Positions 49,915 through 58,814 of a DNA stretch of 64,000 bases are shown one piece after another. This stretch comes from Caldilineaceae bacterium (lineage in GTDB: Bacteria > Chloroflexota > Anaerolineae > Caldilineales > Caldilineaceae): the NCBI GenBank assembly GCA_022842065.1, contig JALHQH010000035.1, positions 60,663-124,662 of the forward strand, given 5' to 3'. Below the pieces are notes generated by a model. The model had not been told where the DNA came from, made no database searches, and was given only the letters and a program-made list of their open reading frames with translations. The first letter of the stretch is position 1. Each line of letters opens with the position of its first letter. The position numbers were made by a program, and so were the translations under genes.

Positions 49915-50278
49915 CAGATCGTCTTCGCGTAACTGTGATGTAACTTACTTAAGCGAGAATTGTAACTATCAAGCCACTCCCTCCTCGCCACCCCCGGGCA
50001 TATGGGTAGAGCAAACTTTTCTCTTCCTGATCAGGGTGGGGTAAATTATTTGGACTTACGCGGCCAGCAGAAAGTAAGTGCTTGTCAAAAGCTTACTTTC
50101 TCTGCGCCTATCACCCTAAGTGCGGTTGTTTTGAAAACGGTAGAAACTATCTGTTCTACCACACAATGCACCTACTGTTTTCAAACAGAGCTCACGATAA
50201 GGGTGTAAGTCCGCTCATGACCAAAAGTTGTATGACTGTCGACAAGGATGTCGGCGTACAGCCTAGAACTAGGAAGTC
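49915..50278. promoter_or_regulatory. bchI-bchJ intergenic control region
   Basis: About 360 bases. It holds a 10-bp-stem hairpin (AGAAAGTAAG / CTTACTTTCT, 50070-50099), the TTTGAAAAC-N38-GTTTTCAAA element (50130-50185) and, inside its gap, a smaller inverted pair GGTAGAA / TTCTACC. The first 60 bases carry a CCCTCC/CCCGGGC stretch resembling the GC-rich repeat family. Confidence 0.5.
50130..50185. promoter_or_regulatory. TTTGAAAAC-N38-GTTTTCAAA element upstream of bchJ
   Basis: TTTGAAAAC at 50130-50138 and GTTTTCAAA at 50177-50185; spacing identical to that upstream of bchG. Confidence 0.6.
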
Positions 50279-50902
50279 ATTACGACAGCTACTCTTTCTA
50301 CCCGAATTGGTCCCAATTCGTTGATCCAAACGGTGCGCGCCTTACGCGAACATTTGGGCGACGAACAAGCGCATCAACTGTTACAAGAGGGTGGGCAAGG
50401 TTACCTCATCGAGCACCAACCAACCGCGATGGTCGATGAAAAAGCCTTTACTGCTCTGGTTGCCGCTTTGGTTTTTGCCCTTGGCCTCGCACAAGCACAA
50501 CAGGTGTTAACGCGGTCTGGACAATTAACGGCGCTCTATCTGCTGCAACATCGTATTCCTCAGTTTTTCCAACGTCTGCTCAAACTCCTCCCCCGTCCGC
50601 TTGCCTTAGCCTGCTTGCTTTTTATCATCAGTAAACATGCTTGGACGTTTGCTGGTAGTGGTGCATTCCGCTATCAACTTGGCAAAGTGACCCGGCTCAC
50701 GGTCACCAGCAATATCCATCCTGTTGCAGCCGTCTATGGCTTTTATGGTGGCACCTTCGCGCAGTTGATCCACACCCTGATTGATCCAAAAGCAGTGATG
50801 CAATTTGTCGCGCCCTCCCCGGCCGGCTTAGCTGCTGCGGATGACCGTAGAGGCCAACCAAATTGTTTGGCTGATTGTATTTATCTTATTCAGTTTCATT
50901 AA
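50279..50902 (+). CDS. bchJ: BchJ-like protein (V4R domain)
   Basis: Protein of the 4-vinyl-reductase-like (V4R) family linked to divinyl-chlorophyllide metabolism, probably a porphyrin-binding accessory. The conserved N-terminal RIGPNSLIQTVRALREHLG and the C-terminal ISKHAWTFAGSGAFRYQL are clear BchJ blocks. The usual start call would be TTG 50321, which cuts off RIGPNS. Upstream in frame there is no ATG, GTG or TTG before a stop at 50270, only ATT at 50279 (with GGA six bases upstream). The start is therefore either ATT or shifted by an indel. The last 20 residues overlap the leader of bchE. Confidence 0.8.
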   Translation: MTTATLSTRIGPNSLIQTVRALREHLGDEQAHQLLQEGGQGYLIEHQPTAMVDEKAFTALVAALVFALGLAQAQQVLTRSGQLTALYLLQHRIPQFFQRLLKLLPRPLALACLLFIISKHAWTFAGSGAFRYQLGKVTRLTVTSNIHPVAAVYGFYGGTFAQLIHTLIDPKAVMQFVAPSPAGLAAADDRRGQPNCLADCIYLIQFH

Positions 50903-50945
50903 TGTATTTATCTATAATGTATTTTTCTATAAGGAGAACCAAGTC

Positions 50946-52595
50946 ATGCGGATCATGATGATTCAGCCAAACTATCATGCTGGTGGTGCTGAGATTGCGG
51001 GTAATTGGCCTCCTAGTTGGGTCGCCTATATTGGTGGCGCGCTCAAGGCGGCTGGTTATCCGAATATACGTTTTGTTGATGCGATGACCAATAATATTCC
51101 CGATGAGACCCTCCGTGAGATTATTCGACAGAATCAGCCGGATGTTGTGTTAGCAACGGCAATTACGCCGATGATTTATAAGGCGCAGCGTTGTCTGGAG
51201 ATCGTCCGTGAAGTGCTGCCCAACGCCAAAACAATTCTGGGCGGGATCCATCCCACCTTTATGTATGGTCAGGTATTAACAGAAGCCCCCTGGATTGACT
51301 ATATTGTGCGTGGCGAAGGGGAAGAAATTATCGTCAATCTGATGCGCTCGATTGAAGCGGGTGCCGATCTCAAGGAACGGCATACCATTAATGGCCTTGC
51401 CTTCCGCCACGAAGACCAAATTGTGGCCACGACTGCCCAGCCGCCGATTGCCAATTTGGATGTCCTGACCCCGGATTGGGGTCTTTTAGAGTGGGATAAG
51501 TATATTTATATCCCCATGAATGTGCGGGTGGCTGTGCCCAATTTTGCGCGTGGTTGCCCCTTTACTTGTCGTTTCTGTTCGCAGTGGAAATTCTGGCGTC
51601 AATATCGCGTGCGTTCACCTAAACTTTTCGTTGATGAGATCGAAACGCTGGTGAAGGATTATAATGTGGGCTTCTTTATTCTGGCTGATGAAGAGCCGAC
51701 GATCAACAAGCGCAAATTTGTGGCCCTGTGCAAAGAGCTGGAAGAGCGCAAATTGGGGGTCTACTGGGGCATTAACACGCGGGTCACTGACATCCTACGC
51801 GATGAAGAACTCCTTCCGCTCTACCGGCGGGCTGGCTTGGTCCATGTTTCGTTGGGCACCGAGGCTGCCAGCCAGATGAACCTGGATACCTTCCGCAAAG
51901 AGACCACGATCGAGCAAAACAAACGTGCCATCCAATTGCTCAAGGCCAACGGGATGGTTGCCGAAGCGCAATTTATCATGGGGATGGAGAATGAGACGCC
52001 GGAGACCATCGAAGAGACTTATCGCCTCGCGCTCGATTGGGATCCCGATATGGCAAACTGGAATATGTATACGCCCTGGCCTTTTGCCGAGCTCTTTGAA
52101 GAGTTGGGCGAACGGGTCGAAGTCCGTGACTATTCCAAATATAACTTTGTTACGCCGATCATGAAGCCAGAAGCAATGGATCGCGAAGACGTGCTCAAGG
52201 GCGTGTTGCGCTGTTATGCCCGTTTCTACATGCGCAAAACCTTCTTTGGCTATCCTTTTATTCGGGATCGTTTCAAACGCAAATATATGATGGGCTGTCT
52301 GAAAGCCTTTGCCAAGACCACCGTCACCAAACGCTTCTATGATATTGGCCGGCTTCATCAGCAAGGGTTACGGACTGAGGTGGACCTGGGCTTTGATGAG
52401 GCCAAGGTGATGACGCGTGCTGAACTGGCCGATTTGAAGACGACCCGCCCTGAAATGATGGCGGATGTGGATTACAGTGGGCGTCGTTCATCGCGCACCA
52501 AGACGACTACCGTTGCCCTTGCCTGTAGCGCGCCATCACATTTAACCGACCATGGTGATGAGCTAATCGAGGAGTTTGTCGAAGCCGAGGTGTAA
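50946..52595 (+). CDS. bchE: Anaerobic Mg-protoporphyrin IX monomethyl ester cyclase
   Basis: Radical SAM, cobalamin-dependent oxidative cyclase that forms ring E using water as oxygen source. 549 residues from ATG 50946, chosen because AAGGAGAACCAAGTC precedes it (an ORF start at 50841 would add a spurious segment). The B12-binding-type N-terminus MRIMMIQPNYHAGGAEIAGNWPPSW is followed by the radical SAM cluster motif RGCPFTCRFCSQW (CxxxCxxC, about residue 200). It overlaps no gene and ends the first half of the island. Confidence 0.95.
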   Translation: MRIMMIQPNYHAGGAEIAGNWPPSWVAYIGGALKAAGYPNIRFVDAMTNNIPDETLREIIRQNQPDVVLATAITPMIYKAQRCLEIVREVLPNAKTILGGIHPTFMYGQVLTEAPWIDYIVRGEGEEIIVNLMRSIEAGADLKERHTINGLAFRHEDQIVATTAQPPIANLDVLTPDWGLLEWDKYIYIPMNVRVAVPNFARGCPFTCRFCSQWKFWRQYRVRSPKLFVDEIETLVKDYNVGFFILADEEPTINKRKFVALCKELEERKLGVYWGINTRVTDILRDEELLPLYRRAGLVHVSLGTEAASQMNLDTFRKETTIEQNKRAIQLLKANGMVAEAQFIMGMENETPETIEETYRLALDWDPDMANWNMYTPWPFAELFEELGERVEVRDYSKYNFVTPIMKPEAMDREDVLKGVLRCYARFYMRKTFFGYPFIRDRFKRKYMMGCLKAFAKTTVTKRFYDIGRLHQQGLRTEVDLGFDEAKVMTRAELADLKTTRPEMMADVDYSGRRSSRTKTTTVALACSAPSHLTDHGDELIEEFVEAEV

Positions 52596-52633
52596 GTCAC
52601 CAGTCATGGTTACTTTCTGGATGCCAGATTAAC

Positions 52634-52720
52634 GAAAAACCGAGTCCTATCCTAACCCACAAGTGTTTACCCTGCGCAAGGATAACCACCTGATGCGGTT
52701 AGGTAGGCTCGGTTTTTATT
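52634..52720. terminator. Hairpin terminator after bchE
   Basis: AAAAACCGAGTCCTATCCTAAC pairs (arms of about 20) with GTTAGGTAGGCTCGGTTTTT; the T-run on the plus strand fits a terminator of the bchE transcript, and A-run on the left fits the converging minus-strand gene. First arm described by its ends AAAAACCGAG...CCTAAC. Confidence 0.8.
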
Positions 52721-53165
52721 TGCGATTCAAGGCCGGGGCCATCTCTTGAAGGGTTTCCTTGGTACTTTCAATCAGTAAATCAATCTCTGCTGCTGTGGGC
52801 AGCGGGGTGCCCCGTGCATGACAAGAGTAGACATACCAATATAAATTTTGGTGGAAAGCACGGGTGATTTCTTCATGTGATAAGGGTGGGGCGACCTCTT
52901 GTAAGAGATCCAACACATCTTTATGGTCGTCTTCCGAAAGGTCCGGTAAACTGGCCAGGACGCGGCGAGCACGCAACAAAAAGAGTTCACGTTCAATCCC
53001 TGGAAACTCATCTTCCATTTCACGCAGATTACCTAAATAAGCAATTGTCCGCTGACGCGGGTTCCCTTTGTGATCGCGATAACTTTGGACCAAATAGGCA
53101 TCATGGAACTTCATATGCAAAGCATGGGCATTTTTGTGTTTACGAACAATCCATCGAATGTACAA
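52716..53165 (-). CDS. Hypothetical protein with IS1634-transposase-like N-terminus
   Basis: 149 residues on the opposite strand, sitting between bchE and bchN. Residues 1-50 (MYIRWIVRKHKNAHALHMKF, then DAYLVQSYRDHKGNPRQRTIAYLG) resemble the N-terminal segment of IS1634/IS1380-type transposases, but no DDE catalytic core follows; the rest is helical (SEDDHKDVLDLLQEVAPPLSHEEITRAFHQNLYWYV). It may be a stand-alone small protein or a truncated transposase. It marks the junction between the two halves of the island. Confidence 0.6.
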   Translation of the reverse strand: MYIRWIVRKHKNAHALHMKFHDAYLVQSYRDHKGNPRQRTIAYLGNLREMEDEFPGIERELFLLRARRVLASLPDLSEDDHKDVLDLLQEVAPPLSHEEITRAFHQNLYWYVYSCHARGTPLPTAAEIDLLIESTKETLQEMAPALNRK

Positions 53166-53560
53166 CTTAATCCTCCGATTGCACTGACTTCAGAAGCAAT
53201 CCAATCCTGGTCTGATCGGCTTTACCTATGCGTCAGCAAAAGCCGGCGTGTGTGTCATAGGCAAAACCGTAATACGTTAATTGTAACTTAAGTTACGCGA
53301 AAAAGGATCGCGCAATTTGCATTTTATCACACTAAAATGATATTGCTCAGGCAGTTTTGCTACAAAGTTTGTGTTATAGTCGTCCTTTGACAATTTTATT
53401 CGTAACATTTACTCTGAACTACAAATTTACTGCGATCTTAACCTGGATATGTGTCCACTTGGAGTTGAAAAACAAAAGAATCAATGTTATACTATTCCAA
53501 ATTTGTAGCCCTTATTACTTACTACTATCACTACCCTACAAAACAACATCTGAGGCGACT
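53166..53560. promoter_or_regulatory. Region upstream of bchN
   Basis: 395 bases. It contains the perfect 14-bp palindrome GTAACTTAAGTTAC (53283-53296), the word TTTGCTACAAA (53356-53366) that recurs in the acsF iterons, and a -35-like TTGACA (53387-53392) with only a weak -10 near 53410. No ORF is convincing, although an alternative start at 53357 would read into bchN. Confidence 0.5.
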
Positions 53561-54826
53561 ATGCCACCAACTGCCATTATACGTGAAGATGGCGCATACC
53601 ATAGCTTTTGTGGCCTGACTTGCGTTGGTTGGCTTTACCAAAAGATCAAAGACAGCTTTTTTCTGATTTTGGGCACCCATACCTGTGCGCATCTGCTTCA
53701 GAATACATTAGGCGTCATGATCTTTGCCCGCCCACGCTTTGCGGTCGCCCTACTCGAAGAAGCTGATCTTTCTAAGCAACAACCCGAGCTAAAATCGCTA
53801 GTTGCTGAAATTTTAGCTGATCACCATCCCTCAGTGATCTTTTTGCTCTCCTCCTGTACCCCCGAAGTGATGAAAGTAGAGTTCGAAGGGTTGGCCAATG
53901 CGCTATCTACCCCTACTTTACCGGTACTCTTTGTGCCGGCTAGCGGTCTTGACTATACCTTTAGTCAAGCCGAGGATTCTGTGCTACAAGCGCTGATTCC
54001 CCATTGCCCAGTGGCACCGCCCGAGGACAAACGCGTCGTCTTTCTTGGCTCAGTCAATGACGCCATTGCGGCAGACTTTACGCTGGAGGCGGAGCGGCTA
54101 GGCCTGCCTGTTGCTGGCTTTCTGCCCAGCAACCATTTTACTGACCTGCCGCCGATTGGTCCAGGCACCGTCCTTGCGCCGCTGCAACCCTACTTGGCAA
54201 AAGTTGCCCTACGCCTGCAACGGGAACGGGGGGCGACGGTGCTCAACTCCCTTTTTCCCTTTGGCCCCGATGGTACTCGCGCTTTTTGGGAAGGGCTAGC
54301 TGCGCTTTTTGGCGAAACGGTCGATCTCAGTGAACGTGAAGCGCGCTCCTGGGAACGGATTCATGATCATGTCGAGCTGCTGCGTGGCAAAAAAGTTTTC
54401 TTTACGGCTGATAATCTGCTCGAACTCCCGTTGGCCCGTTTTCTCCGCGCAGCCGGCTGCGAAATTGTCGAGTGCAGTACGACCTACGTTAACAAACGAT
54501 TTCACCAACGCGAGCTAGAAGCGTTAGCCGGTGTTAACGTTGTCGAACAACCAAACTTTGACCGCCAATTGCGTGACATCCATACGCTTAAGCCCGACCT
54601 CGTGATTAGTACCATGGGGACGACCAATCCGCTGATCGGCGAAGGCATCGTGGCCAAATGGAGCACTGAATTTGCCTTTATGCCCATTCACGGTTGGAGT
54701 GGGGTAGGCACACTCGCCAATATGTTTACCAAAAGTATCCGCCGCCATGCCCAACTCGATCCGCTCGATGACCCGATCTGGAGTGCTGGATTGATGCCGG
54801 GTGTCATTCCATTGCAATCGCGCTAA
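53561..54826 (+). CDS. bchN: Light-independent protochlorophyllide reductase subunit N
   Basis: NifD-like subunit of dark-operative protochlorophyllide reductase, which reduces ring D. 421 residues, matching the family (about 420). The start is ATG 53561 (GAGGCGACT upstream), giving [48 protein letters not shown], with the Cys ligands of the NB cluster. bchB and bchL follow at once, in the order N-B-L. Confidence 0.97.
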   Translation: MPPTAIIREDGAYHSFCGLTCVGWLYQKIKDSFFLILGTHTCAHLLQNTLGVMIFARPRFAVALLEEADLSKQQPELKSLVAEILADHHPSVIFLLSSCTPEVMKVEFEGLANALSTPTLPVLFVPASGLDYTFSQAEDSVLQALIPHCPVAPPEDKRVVFLGSVNDAIAADFTLEAERLGLPVAGFLPSNHFTDLPPIGPGTVLAPLQPYLAKVALRLQRERGATVLNSLFPFGPDGTRAFWEGLAALFGETVDLSEREARSWERIHDHVELLRGKKVFFTADNLLELPLARFLRAAGCEIVECSTTYVNKRFHQRELEALAGVNVVEQPNFDRQLRDIHTLKPDLVISTMGTTNPLIGEGIVAKWSTEFAFMPIHGWSGVGTLANMFTKSIRRHAQLDPLDDPIWSAGLMPGVIPLQSR

Positions 54827-54846
54827 CGCCGTGAAAGGAAATAACC

Positions 54847-56502
54847 ATGCGCTTGGCCTACTGGATGTACGAAGGAACGGCCCATCATGGTATCGGGCGA
54901 ATTGCGAACAGCCTGCAAAAAGTCCATGCCGTCTTTCATGCCCCGCAAGGGGACGATTATGTCAATCCAATCTTCACCATGCTGGAACGGACGCCCGCCT
55001 TTCCACAGATGACGACTAGTGTGGTTAGTGGCCGTGATCTGGCCATGGGTACAATTCGTCTCCCCGATACGCTACGCCAGATCGAAGCCAAACTCCATCC
55101 GGAACTAATGATCATTTGCGCTAGTTGCAGCACCATCCTGCTGCAAGAGAATTTACAAGTCATTGCCGATAGCGCCCATACCGAAGCCGAAGTGTTAGTT
55201 TTTGACGCCAATCCCTACCGGATGCAGGAGATTGTTGCCGCTGAAGATCTTTTTACGTTGCTTGTCAAGCGCTATGCGCAAGCACAGCCGTTGACGGCGC
55301 GCCCATCAGTCAATATTATTGGGCCGGCTTCGTTGGGCTTTCACACCCGTACTGATCTAATCTGCTTGCGTCGTATTATGCAGACCCTGGGCGTCGATAT
55401 CAATGTGATTGCGCCTTTGGGGGCCAGCCTTGATGATCTGCGCCACCTGCCAGCGGCTTGGGTTACGCTTGCTCCTTACCGCGAGTTAGGGCTAAAGGCC
55501 GCACAATACTTGGAAGCACAATTTGGTGCCGTCACCCTCTATGAAACGCCGCTGGGCGTGCAACCGACTTTGCGCTGGTTGCGCCGCCTCGTCGAGATGC
55601 TTAATGAAGTTGGCGCACGCATTGATGGCCCGCTTGTCAAGCTACCGCCATTGACCGCTTTTTCACTCGACGGTTTGAGCGCTCCCAGCAATGTACCCTG
55701 GTTTGCGCGCACGGCTGATATGGAGAGCTTTAGCAGTAAACGTGCCTTTGTCTTTGGTGACGCTACCCACACCGTCGGTATGGTCAAATTTTTACACGAC
55801 GAATTAGCCATGCCAATTGCTGGTGCCGGTACTTATTTACCCCATCAAGCCGAGTGGATGCGTGAGCAACTCGCCGGCTATTTGCCAGACGAACTGTTGG
55901 TAACCGATCGTTTTCAAGAAGTCACGACCGTGATCCAAGAGCTCATGCCGGAATTGGTTTGTGGCACCCAAATGGAACGGCATAGTTGCCGCAAATTAGA
56001 AGTCCCCTGCATGGTGATCGCACCACCGACCCATATTGAAAATCATCTGCTCAGCTATTCTCCAATGTTAGGCTTTGATGGGGCTGATTATATTGCCGAC
56101 AAAATCTATATGACGGCAACGCTCGGTATGGAAAAACACCTGATTGACATGTTTGGCGATGCTGGTTTGGAATATGCGGAAACACAACCAAGTGTACCAC
56201 CAGCTACTAACCCACCATCTTACACCACTGAAGAATCGATGTCAACAATAGTAGCAGGTGAACAAAACGTTGCTTCGGCTAATGGCTTTTCCCAGGAGGC
56301 CGCGCTGCCGAATGGTAACACTGGACAGAGCACTGCGGCTAAGCTGACTTGGTCTGCCCCGGCCGAAGCGATGCTGCAAAAGATCCCCTTCTTTGTACGG
56401 GGCCGTGTCCGCAAAAATACCGAGAAATTTGCTGCTGCCAATGGGCACCAGACGATTACAGTGGATGTACTGCAAGCGGCCAAAGAGGCTGTTGGTGGTT
56501 AA
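54847..56502 (+). CDS. bchB: Light-independent protochlorophyllide reductase subunit B
   Basis: NifK-like DPOR subunit, 551 residues. MRLAYWMYEGTAHHGIGRIANSLQKVHAVFHAPQGDDYVNPIFTMLERTP is the standard N-terminus; Asp at the fourth cluster-ligand position (QGDDYVN) replaces the usual Cys, as known for BchB. The C-terminal PCP_red domain (LTWSAPAEAMLQKIPFFVRGRVRKNTEKFAA) is joined by an 80-residue low-complexity linker, longer than usual. AAAGGAAATAACC precedes the ATG. Confidence 0.97.
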   Translation: MRLAYWMYEGTAHHGIGRIANSLQKVHAVFHAPQGDDYVNPIFTMLERTPAFPQMTTSVVSGRDLAMGTIRLPDTLRQIEAKLHPELMIICASCSTILLQENLQVIADSAHTEAEVLVFDANPYRMQEIVAAEDLFTLLVKRYAQAQPLTARPSVNIIGPASLGFHTRTDLICLRRIMQTLGVDINVIAPLGASLDDLRHLPAAWVTLAPYRELGLKAAQYLEAQFGAVTLYETPLGVQPTLRWLRRLVEMLNEVGARIDGPLVKLPPLTAFSLDGLSAPSNVPWFARTADMESFSSKRAFVFGDATHTVGMVKFLHDELAMPIAGAGTYLPHQAEWMREQLAGYLPDELLVTDRFQEVTTVIQELMPELVCGTQMERHSCRKLEVPCMVIAPPTHIENHLLSYSPMLGFDGADYIADKIYMTATLGMEKHLIDMFGDAGLEYAETQPSVPPATNPPSYTTEESMSTIVAGEQNVASANGFSQEAALPNGNTGQSTAAKLTWSAPAEAMLQKIPFFVRGRVRKNTEKFAAANGHQTITVDVLQAAKEAVGG

Positions 56503-56515
56503 CCTGTTGTGTTAC

Positions 56516-56535
56516 TTTGAAAACAATTGTTTTGA
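56516..56535. promoter_or_regulatory. TTTGAAAAC half-site upstream of bchL
   Basis: TTTGAAAACAATTGTTTTGA, a compact quasi-palindrome carrying the exact TTTGAAAAC word 14 bases after the bchB stop codon and about 165 bases before bchL. It may be a compact version of the elements upstream of bchG and bchJ. Confidence 0.45.
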
Positions 56536-56680
56536 TTTAGCCAGCGCCTGAAATGATTGGGTTCAAGTGGCACACATGTAAATGTATTGCCGTTGGGTAA
56601 CCGAAATGCGTCCTGTCCAATTTCGATCCGACGTGAGAGAGCGCTTTTGGAAACATTTCTATTGATGAAGGGGGTAACCA

Positions 56681-57499
56681 GTGGGCTTAGTCTTGGCCGT
56701 ATATGGCAAAGGGGGCATTGGCAAAAGTACAACCAGTGCCAATCTCTCTGCCGCGTTTGCAATGAAGGGTGCAAAGGTCTTACAGATCGGCTGTGACCCT
56801 AAGCATGATAGCACCTTTCCGCTGACCGGTATGTTACAAAATACCGTGATCGATATTCTCGATGAGCATGATTTCCACCATGAGGAGATCGAAGCTGAAG
56901 ATGTGATCGTCAAAGGATTTGCTGGCGTTGACACGCTAGAATCCGGTGGTCCGCCGGCTGGCAGTGGCTGTGGTGGGTATGTGGTAGGCGAAACGGTGAA
57001 GCTGTTGCATCAGTTTGGCCTCTATGATAAATACGATATCATTCTGTTTGATGTGCTTGGCGATGTGGTTTGTGGCGGCTTTAGCGCCCCGCTTAACCAT
57101 GCCGACCTGGGCTTAATTATCGCTTGTAATGACTTTGATAGCATTTTTGCGGCCAACCGCCTCTGCCTGGCAATTTCCCAAAAGAGCGAACGGCACAAAG
57201 TCAAGTTGGCCGGGATCATTGCCAACCGGGTTGATGATGAGTTTGGTGGCACTGCTTTACTGGAGCAATTTGCCGAAAAAGTGGGCACTGCCGTCATTGC
57301 CAAAGTCCCCTATCACGATCTGATCCGGCGCAGCCGTTTGGCTGGGCGCACGCTGTGGGAGATGGAAGGGCCGGCACAGCAGCAGTGTATCCAACCCTTT
57401 GAAAATCTGGCTGAATATCTGCTCAATAACCCGCCGACCACTGTCCCCCAGCCCTATCACGATCGCGCCATTTTTGAATCGATTGGTGGTTGGCGGTAA
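56681..57499 (+). CDS. bchL: Light-independent protochlorophyllide reductase iron protein
   Basis: NifH-like ATPase and electron donor to BchNB, 272 residues. P-loop [15 protein letters not shown], and cluster Cys in [11 protein letters not shown] and [14 protein letters not shown]. The start is GTG 56681, preceded by AAGGGGGTAACCA. Followed by bchM after a two-base gap. Confidence 0.97.
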   Translation: MGLVLAVYGKGGIGKSTTSANLSAAFAMKGAKVLQIGCDPKHDSTFPLTGMLQNTVIDILDEHDFHHEEIEAEDVIVKGFAGVDTLESGGPPAGSGCGGYVVGETVKLLHQFGLYDKYDIILFDVLGDVVCGGFSAPLNHADLGLIIACNDFDSIFAANRLCLAISQKSERHKVKLAGIIANRVDDEFGGTALLEQFAEKVGTAVIAKVPYHDLIRRSRLAGRTLWEMEGPAQQQCIQPFENLAEYLLNNPPTTVPQPYHDRAIFESIGGWR

Positions 57500-57501
57500 T
57501 T

Positions 57502-58248
57502 ATGGCACAGAGCCTACCACAAGTGCTGGAGCATTCTACCAGCGCCGGCACCCAACATAAAGCACAATTACAAGATTATTTTGACGGCGTTGGCTTTGAA
57601 CGGTGGGCTGCGATCTACGGCGAAGCACCCCTTTCCCGGGTCCGGCGTACGATCCGGGAAGGACACGTGCGCATGTTGGCACAGGCGGAGCAATGGCTGG
57701 CGGAAAGTTTCCCAACGCCAGCCATAAACAACGCAACCTTATTGGATGCCGGTTGTGGCACTGGCCTGTTTAGTGTGGCCATGGCCCGCCGCGGCTTTAC
57801 GGTCACTGCTGTCGATATTGCCCCGCGTATGGTGAACGCGACCCAACAGGCTGCGCAACAGGCTGGGGTGCAGGAACGAATGCACTTTCAGGTTGGTGAT
57901 GGCGAATCTGTTGCGCGGGCAACCACCACCCGTTTTGATGCCGTTGTCTGTTTTGATGTGTTGGTCCATTACCCAGCCGCGTCGTTTACAACCTTCTGTA
58001 CCCAGTTGGCTGGGTTGACCAACAGCACTTTCCTCTTTACCTATGCCCCCTATAGCCGGCCGCTTGCTTTTCTGCATTGGCTGGGTGGCCGTTTCCCGCA
58101 AGGCCAACGGCGCACCGAAATCCAGATGATCCCGGACCAGACGGTGAAACAAGCGCTGGCGGCGGCCGGTTTGCGTGTGCGCCGTACGCAGGGTGTTAGC
58201 CACGGTTTTTATCATGTGACTTTGTTGGAGGCAGAAAAAGATGTTTGA
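57502..58248 (+). CDS. bchM: Mg-protoporphyrin IX O-methyltransferase
   Basis: SAM-dependent methyltransferase that makes Mg-protoporphyrin monomethyl ester, the substrate of BchE and AcsF. 248 residues from ATG 57502, two bases after the bchL stop; a TTG at 57490 would overlap it. SAM motif I is LLDAGCGTGLFSVAMARRG, followed by VTAVDIAPRMV. C-terminal QMIPDQTVKQALAAAGLRVRRTQGVSHGFYHVTLLEA fits BchM. It overlaps the next ORF by 8 bases. Confidence 0.94.
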   Translation: MAQSLPQVLEHSTSAGTQHKAQLQDYFDGVGFERWAAIYGEAPLSRVRRTIREGHVRMLAQAEQWLAESFPTPAINNATLLDAGCGTGLFSVAMARRGFTVTAVDIAPRMVNATQQAAQQAGVQERMHFQVGDGESVARATTTRFDAVVCFDVLVHYPAASFTTFCTQLAGLTNSTFLFTYAPYSRPLAFLHWLGGRFPQGQRRTEIQMIPDQTVKQALAAAGLRVRRTQGVSHGFYHVTLLEAEKDV

Positions 58249-58582
58249 ACCGATCACGCTGCTCTTGATCGTGCTGCTGCTAATTGTTTGTTTGGCTTGG
58301 TGGTATCAATACACCGTGGTGCAAGAAGATGAGGCAACGGTGCGGCTCCAGAGCGAACATGAACACTTTCACCTGCATGTGGATCTGCCCCCACACATGA
58401 AAATTCAGCCAGGTGATACGCTGCAAATTCTGACTATGCCCGATCTAGCCGAAGGACGCACGGCAGGACAAGAGGTAAGCTATCAGAGTCGTGTCCGTTT
58501 GCAAAAGGCAAGTTGGTTACAACGCAAGCTCGTGCGCACCAGTAGCCTCTTCGAAGTAAAAGAAATTGTAGAACATCCATAA
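58241..58582 (+). CDS. Small membrane-anchored protein between bchM and acsF
   Basis: 113 residues. Residues 4-24 (PITLLLIVLLLIVCLAWWY) form one N-terminal membrane helix; the rest is a soluble, probably beta-rich domain with EHEHFHLHVDLPPHMKIQPGD. Several His residues (HEHFHLH) are clustered and could bind metal or a pigment. It overlaps bchM by 8 bases, so it is co-translated. No family recognised; association with ring E or Mg-porphyrin steps is inference from position. Confidence 0.75.
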   Translation: MFEPITLLLIVLLLIVCLAWWYQYTVVQEDEATVRLQSEHEHFHLHVDLPPHMKIQPGDTLQILTMPDLAEGRTAGQEVSYQSRVRLQKASWLQRKLVRTSSLFEVKEIVEHP

Positions 58583-58691
58583 TCAGGCTTTCCCATTGCC
58601 ATCGCCTGGTTTTTATCCTTGTTGCTGTTTTTATGTTCTCCCCAATTTTTGTATTTTCCGATTGTACAACATAGTATCACAAAATTTTCAA

Positions 58692-58771
58692 TTTGTCCAG
58701 GTAGTGCACAGTATTTGCTACAAATTATATACTTGTCCAGGTAGTGCACAATGTTTGCTACAAATTGTAAA
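58692..58771. repeat. Two tandem 40-bp iterons upstream of acsF
   Basis: Repeat units at 58692-58731 and 58732-58771, both beginning TTGTCCAGGTAGTGCACA and containing TTTGCTACAAATT, with about five differences. The exact 40-bp period (about four helical turns) would place bound proteins on one face. A partial third unit (GTGCACATATTGC) lies just before the ribosome binding site. TTTGCTACAAA also occurs upstream of bchN. Confidence 0.8.
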
Positions 58772-58814
58772 TTATTGATCATTATTTGTGCACATATTGC
58801 AAAGGAGGTTAGCT

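Noticed and set aside
50841..50945. N-terminal extension of bchE
   Set aside because: Overlaps the end of bchJ; a strong AAGGAG supports ATG 50946.
53357..53560. N-terminal extension of bchN by 68 residues
   Set aside because: Not seen in BchN, and GAGG precedes ATG 53561, which gives the normal N-terminus.
56681..57499. bchL (and bchX, bchN, bchB, bchY, bchZ) as nitrogenase genes
   Set aside because: Sequences are NifH/D/K-like, but motifs, sizes and context are those of protochlorophyllide and chlorophyllide reductases; no nif genes are present.
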